Below are positions 61,331-64,000 of a stretch of 64,000 bases of DNA, piece after piece. Where the stretch lies: contig NZ_JAIOAB010000028.1 of the NCBI RefSeq assembly GCF_019890635.1, positions 20,632-84,631 of the forward strand. The letters run 5' to 3'. Every line of letters begins with the position of its first letter. Within the stretch, counting starts at the first letter, position 1. The position numbers and the translations under genes are program-made. This DNA comes from Streptomyces sennicomposti. Its GTDB lineage: Bacteria > Actinomycetota > Actinomycetes > Streptomycetales > Streptomycetaceae. Under the pieces are notes generated by a model. It saw only the letters and a list, made by a program, of their open reading frames with translations, did not search any database and was not told the DNA's origin.

Positions 61331-63748
61331 TCAATGCCCGGACACCCGTGCGTCACCCGTCCGCTCGCGCGAGCCGCCCGCCGCGTCCCTGCCGGGGGCG
61401 GCGCCGGTGCCGGGGGCGGTGCCGGTGCTCCCGCCCGTGCCCGTGCCCTTACGCCGCCTGTCCGGTCCGCGCAGGCGCGCGCCCCGCCGCGGTCCCGCCC
61501 CGCGTCGGGCGCGCCGCAGGCGGTCGAGTTCGACGGCGATCGGCGAGGCGGTGAAGACCGACGAGTACGTGCCGACCGCCAGGCCGATGAGCAGGGCGAG
61601 GGCGAAGTCGGTCAGGGAGTCGCCGCCGAGGACGGCCAGGGAGGCGAGGATGAGGACCGCGCCCATCCCGGTGTTCACCGTGCGCGGCAGGGTCTGGAGG
61701 ATGGCCCGGTCGGTGACGTCGGTCAGCGGCGCCCCGCGGTCCCGCCGGGCCAGTTCCCGGACGCGGTCGAAGACGACGACCGAGTCGTTGACCGAGTAGC
61801 CGATCACCGTCAGCAGCGCGGCGAGGAACACCCCGTCCACCGGCTTGCCCAGCCACGCGAACACGCCGACGAGGATCACCACGTCGTGCGCGAGCGCGGC
61901 GACCGCCGCCGTCCCGAACAGCCAGCGGAACCGCGCCGCGAGATACAGCAGCTGCGCCCCGAGCGCCACGCCGAGCGAGATCAGCGCGCCCCGGCGCAGC
62001 TCCTCGCCGAGGCTCGGCCCGATCAGCTCGTCGCGGACCTTCTCCGCGCCGCCGCCGAGCGCGCCCACGGTCCGGGTGACCGCGTCGGCCCGGGCGTCGG
62101 TCAGCTCCCCGGTGCGCACGGTCAGGCCCGTCTCCCCGGCGGTCTGCACGACGGCCCCCGGGAAACCGGCGTCGGCGAGCGCCGTACGGGCCCGTTCGGG
62201 GTCCACGGCCCGTCCGGTGTCGTACTGGAGCATCCGGCCGCCGGTGAACTCCAGACCGAGGTCGAGGCCGCGCACCGCGATGCCCGACCCGGCGAGCACC
62301 AGCGCGACGGCGGAGGCGGCCAGCCAGCGGCGCGGCCGGCGCATCGGGCGCAGCTCGCGGCGGGCCAGCGCGGCGCGCACCCGGCCGGCGGTGGCCAGCC
62401 CGGTGACGCCGGGCCGCCGGTGCACCCAGGCGCGCGAGACGGCGAAGTCGGCGAGGACCCGGGTGACGACCAGCGCGCTGATCATGGACGCGACGACGCC
62501 GATGCCGAGGGTCACGCCGAAGCCGCGCACCGGGCCGGAGGCCAGGAAGAACAGCAGCCCGGCCGCGATGAGCGTGGTGACGTTGGAGTCGGCGATGGCG
62601 CTGAAGGCGTTGCGGAACCCGGCGGTCAGCGCCGAGCGGCCGGTCGGCCGCACCCGCGCGGCGTACTCCTCCCGCGCCCGCTCGAACACCAGGACGTTCG
62701 CGTCCACGGCCATGCCGATCGCCAGCACGAACCCGGCCAGTCCCGGCAGCGTCAGCGTGGCGCCGAGCGCGGCCAGGGCGGCGTAGGAGATCAGGCCGTA
62801 GGCGAGCAGCGCGACCGCGGCGAGGACGCCCATCAGCCGGTAGACCACGATGATGAACAGCGCGGTCAGGGCGGTGCCGATCACGGCGGCCCACGCGCTG
62901 GCGGTGATGGCGCGCGCCCCCAGCGTCGGGCCGACGGTGTGCTGTTCGACCGTCTCGACCGGTACGGGCAGCGCGCCGCCGTTGATCAGCAGCGCCAGCT
63001 CGCGGGCCTCGGCGTCGTCGAAGGAGCCGGTGATCTGGGTGGAGCCGCCCGCGATGCCCGTGCCGCAGGCCACCGACGGATCGACCTGCGGGGCGGAGAT
63101 GATCCGGCCGTCCAGCACGATGGCGACCCGGCGCGCGGGATCCCCCGCCGGCTGGCAGGCCGCCTCGCCGGTCAGCTTCGCCCACCGCTCCCGGCCGGCC
63201 CGGTCGAAGTCCACGGTGACGTGCCAGCCGGTGCCGGTCTCCGGGTCGAACCGGGCGTCGGCGCCCTTGACGTCCTCGCCGGTCATCGCGGTCGCGGCCA
63301 GCCGCAGCCGCTGCCCGGACTCGTCGGGCAGCACCTGCTCGCCGGACCCCGCCTTCGTGCTCTCCGACTTCGCCGGCGTCCCGTCCTCGGTGCCGGCCGG
63401 GCCGAGGACCGGGTGGACGGTGAGCTGCGCGGTGCGGCCGAGCACCTCGGCCGCCTTCTTCGGGTCCTGGACGCCGGGCAGTTCGACGATGATCCGGTGG
63501 GTGCCGGAGCGGACGAGGGTCGGTTCGGCGACGCCGAGCGCGTCGACGCGCCCGCGCAGCACCTCCAGCGTGCGGTCGGTGGCCGCGCGGTCGGCCTCGG
63601 CGGTCGGGGTGGAACGGGTCTCCAGGACGATCTGGGTGCCGCCGCGCAGGTCCAGTCCGAGGCGGACGGGAACGGTGGCGGCGATGTACAGGGACACGGC
63701 GACGACGGCGAGGGCGAACAGCGCCCTCACCCGGGCGGAACGGATCAA
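61331..63748 (-). CDS. secDF: Single-chain protein translocase accessory SecDF
   Basis: An 805-residue fusion of SecD and SecF that uses the proton gradient to help Sec-exported proteins out of the membrane. The SecD half has LGLDLRGGTQIVLE, the periplasmic P1 head and the TM block with FVLAIGMAVDANVLVFERAREE. The SecF half has LGLEFTGGRMLQYD and IGYSVNDSVVVFDRVRELAR. A basic, Gly/Thr-rich C-terminal tail follows. Twelve TM helices are expected. The TTG at 63748 has GGAGGA upstream. Most streptomycetes also have separate secD and secF genes, so this may be an additional paralogue; the others lie outside this window. Confidence 0.92.
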   Translation of the reverse strand: MIRSARVRALFALAVVAVSLYIAATVPVRLGLDLRGGTQIVLETRSTPTAEADRAATDRTLEVLRGRVDALGVAEPTLVRSGTHRIIVELPGVQDPKKAAEVLGRTAQLTVHPVLGPAGTEDGTPAKSESTKAGSGEQVLPDESGQRLRLAATAMTGEDVKGADARFDPETGTGWHVTVDFDRAGRERWAKLTGEAACQPAGDPARRVAIVLDGRIISAPQVDPSVACGTGIAGGSTQITGSFDDAEARELALLINGGALPVPVETVEQHTVGPTLGARAITASAWAAVIGTALTALFIIVVYRLMGVLAAVALLAYGLISYAALAALGATLTLPGLAGFVLAIGMAVDANVLVFERAREEYAARVRPTGRSALTAGFRNAFSAIADSNVTTLIAAGLLFFLASGPVRGFGVTLGIGVVASMISALVVTRVLADFAVSRAWVHRRPGVTGLATAGRVRAALARRELRPMRRPRRWLAASAVALVLAGSGIAVRGLDLGLEFTGGRMLQYDTGRAVDPERARTALADAGFPGAVVQTAGETGLTVRTGELTDARADAVTRTVGALGGGAEKVRDELIGPSLGEELRRGALISLGVALGAQLLYLAARFRWLFGTAAVAALAHDVVILVGVFAWLGKPVDGVFLAALLTVIGYSVNDSVVVFDRVRELARRDRGAPLTDVTDRAILQTLPRTVNTGMGAVLILASLAVLGGDSLTDFALALLIGLAVGTYSSVFTASPIAVELDRLRRARRGAGPRRGARLRGPDRRRKGTGTGGSTGTAPGTGAAPGRDAAGGSRERTGDARVSGH

Positions 63749-63797
63749 GGGGTCCTCCGGCGGCGCACCCGTGCGGAGCCCGGGTGCTGGGGGATGG

Positions 63798-64000
63798 TCA
63801 GACGCGTCGGGTGCCGGAGGGGGCGGGCGGGGCCCGGTCGCGGTCGGGGACCGGGCGGCTCAGGGAGGCGTGCGCGGGCGCGCGGGCCGGTGGGGTGCGC
63901 GCGGGCGCGGGCGGGGGTACGGGGGTGGTGGCGAGGTGGCCCGGCGGAGCCGGACGCTCGCCGCGGTGCTCCTGCCGGGTGCCGGCCTGGGCGGTGCAGA
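63798..64000 (-). CDS. C-terminal tail of a minus-strand reading frame, cut by window edge
   Basis: A minus-strand frame ends at TGA 63798-63800 and is open to the window end (66 residues). It is Pro/Ala/Arg-rich (PGHLATTPVPPPAPARTP, SLSRPVPDRDRAPPAP) and has no recognisable domain, so it could be the low-complexity tail of a larger protein or a chance frame. If real, it ends 50 bp upstream of the secDF start on the same strand. Confidence 0.35.
   Translation of the reverse strand, partial: CTAQAGTRQEHRGERPAPPGHLATTPVPPPAPARTPPARAPAHASLSRPVPDRDRAPPAPSGTRRV

Overview
The window is a gene-dense, very GC-rich (about 72-75% by eye) stretch of actinobacterial chromosome, almost certainly Streptomyces or a close relative. 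The evidence is extreme GC at third codon positions, frequent GTG and TTG starts, rare TTA codons (two found), many apparently leaderless genes with a -10 box 6-7 nt before the start codon, and Streptomyces-type genes: bkdABC, the proteasome activator Bpa, a K15-type DD-transpeptidase, a SpoIIE-type phosphatase with an HATPase domain, a DUF6458 protein and a calmodulin-binding-protein homologue. A perfect 14-bp parS core (1419-1432) and a one-mismatch copy inside aspS (40007-40020) suggest the segment lies within the origin-proximal ParB-binding region. This is core chromosome rather than an island: I see no insertion sequence, prophage, CRISPR array, rRNA or tRNA. The only mobile-element traces are an orphan IS5-type transposase-like domain protein and a BRO-N antirepressor-like protein.

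Layout. 1-5.9 kb: the end of moeA overlapping a two-TM potassium channel with an RCK domain, a quinone oxidoreductase, a secreted proline-rich protein, a PadR-type regulator and Bpa. 6-9.8 kb: two divergent membrane Ser/Thr kinases. 9.9-15.3 kb: an APH-fold kinase with a TTA codon, then the bkdABC operon for branched-chain 2-oxoacid dehydrogenase, with a promoter and a palindromic operator candidate. 15.3-24.7 kb: BRO-N protein, K15-like DD-transpeptidase, GntR-MFS operon, mycothiol-dependent-isomerase-like protein, omega-amidase-like nitrilase, LURP-one protein, NHLRC2-like thioredoxin/NHL protein and DUF6458. 24.8-31 kb: M18 aminopeptidase, acyl-CoA dehydrogenase, two small proteins and a pirin. 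31-37.3 kb: an ECF sigma factor fused to a membrane-anchored CAP domain, the DUF4096 transposase-like orphan, an M4 metalloprotease and an AI-2E/PerM-type membrane protein. 37.4-46.5 kb: SpoIIE-type phosphatase, aspS, metG, a VWA protein with a very long Pro-Glu linker and a membrane-anchored EEP-fold enzyme. 47-53.3 kb: small membrane proteins, a degenerate caspase-like protein, an L7/L12-C-terminal-like membrane protein, a lipoprotein and a nucleoside hydrolase. 53.8-64 kb: GH13 alpha-glucosidase, DUF4142 protein, DUF6445 2OG-like protein, 3-hydroxyisobutyrate dehydrogenase-like protein, a TTA-containing serine beta-lactamase-like hydrolase, a rhomboid-like protein, a single-chain SecDF and the tail of one more minus-strand frame.

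Functional links are mostly local. Joint operons are clear for moeA-channel (4-bp overlap), bkdABC and gntR-MFS (4-bp overlap). Convergent gene pairs are separated by strong, mostly bidirectional hairpin terminators. A recurring oddity is GC-rich minisatellite arrays (17-, 21-, 27-, 32- and 36-bp units) in intergenic spaces directly after stop codons, one of which appears to have extended a neighbouring reading frame. The most unusual single genes are the sigma-CAP fusion, the putative pseudo-caspase, and the transposase-derived orphan with its 23-bp promoter repeats.
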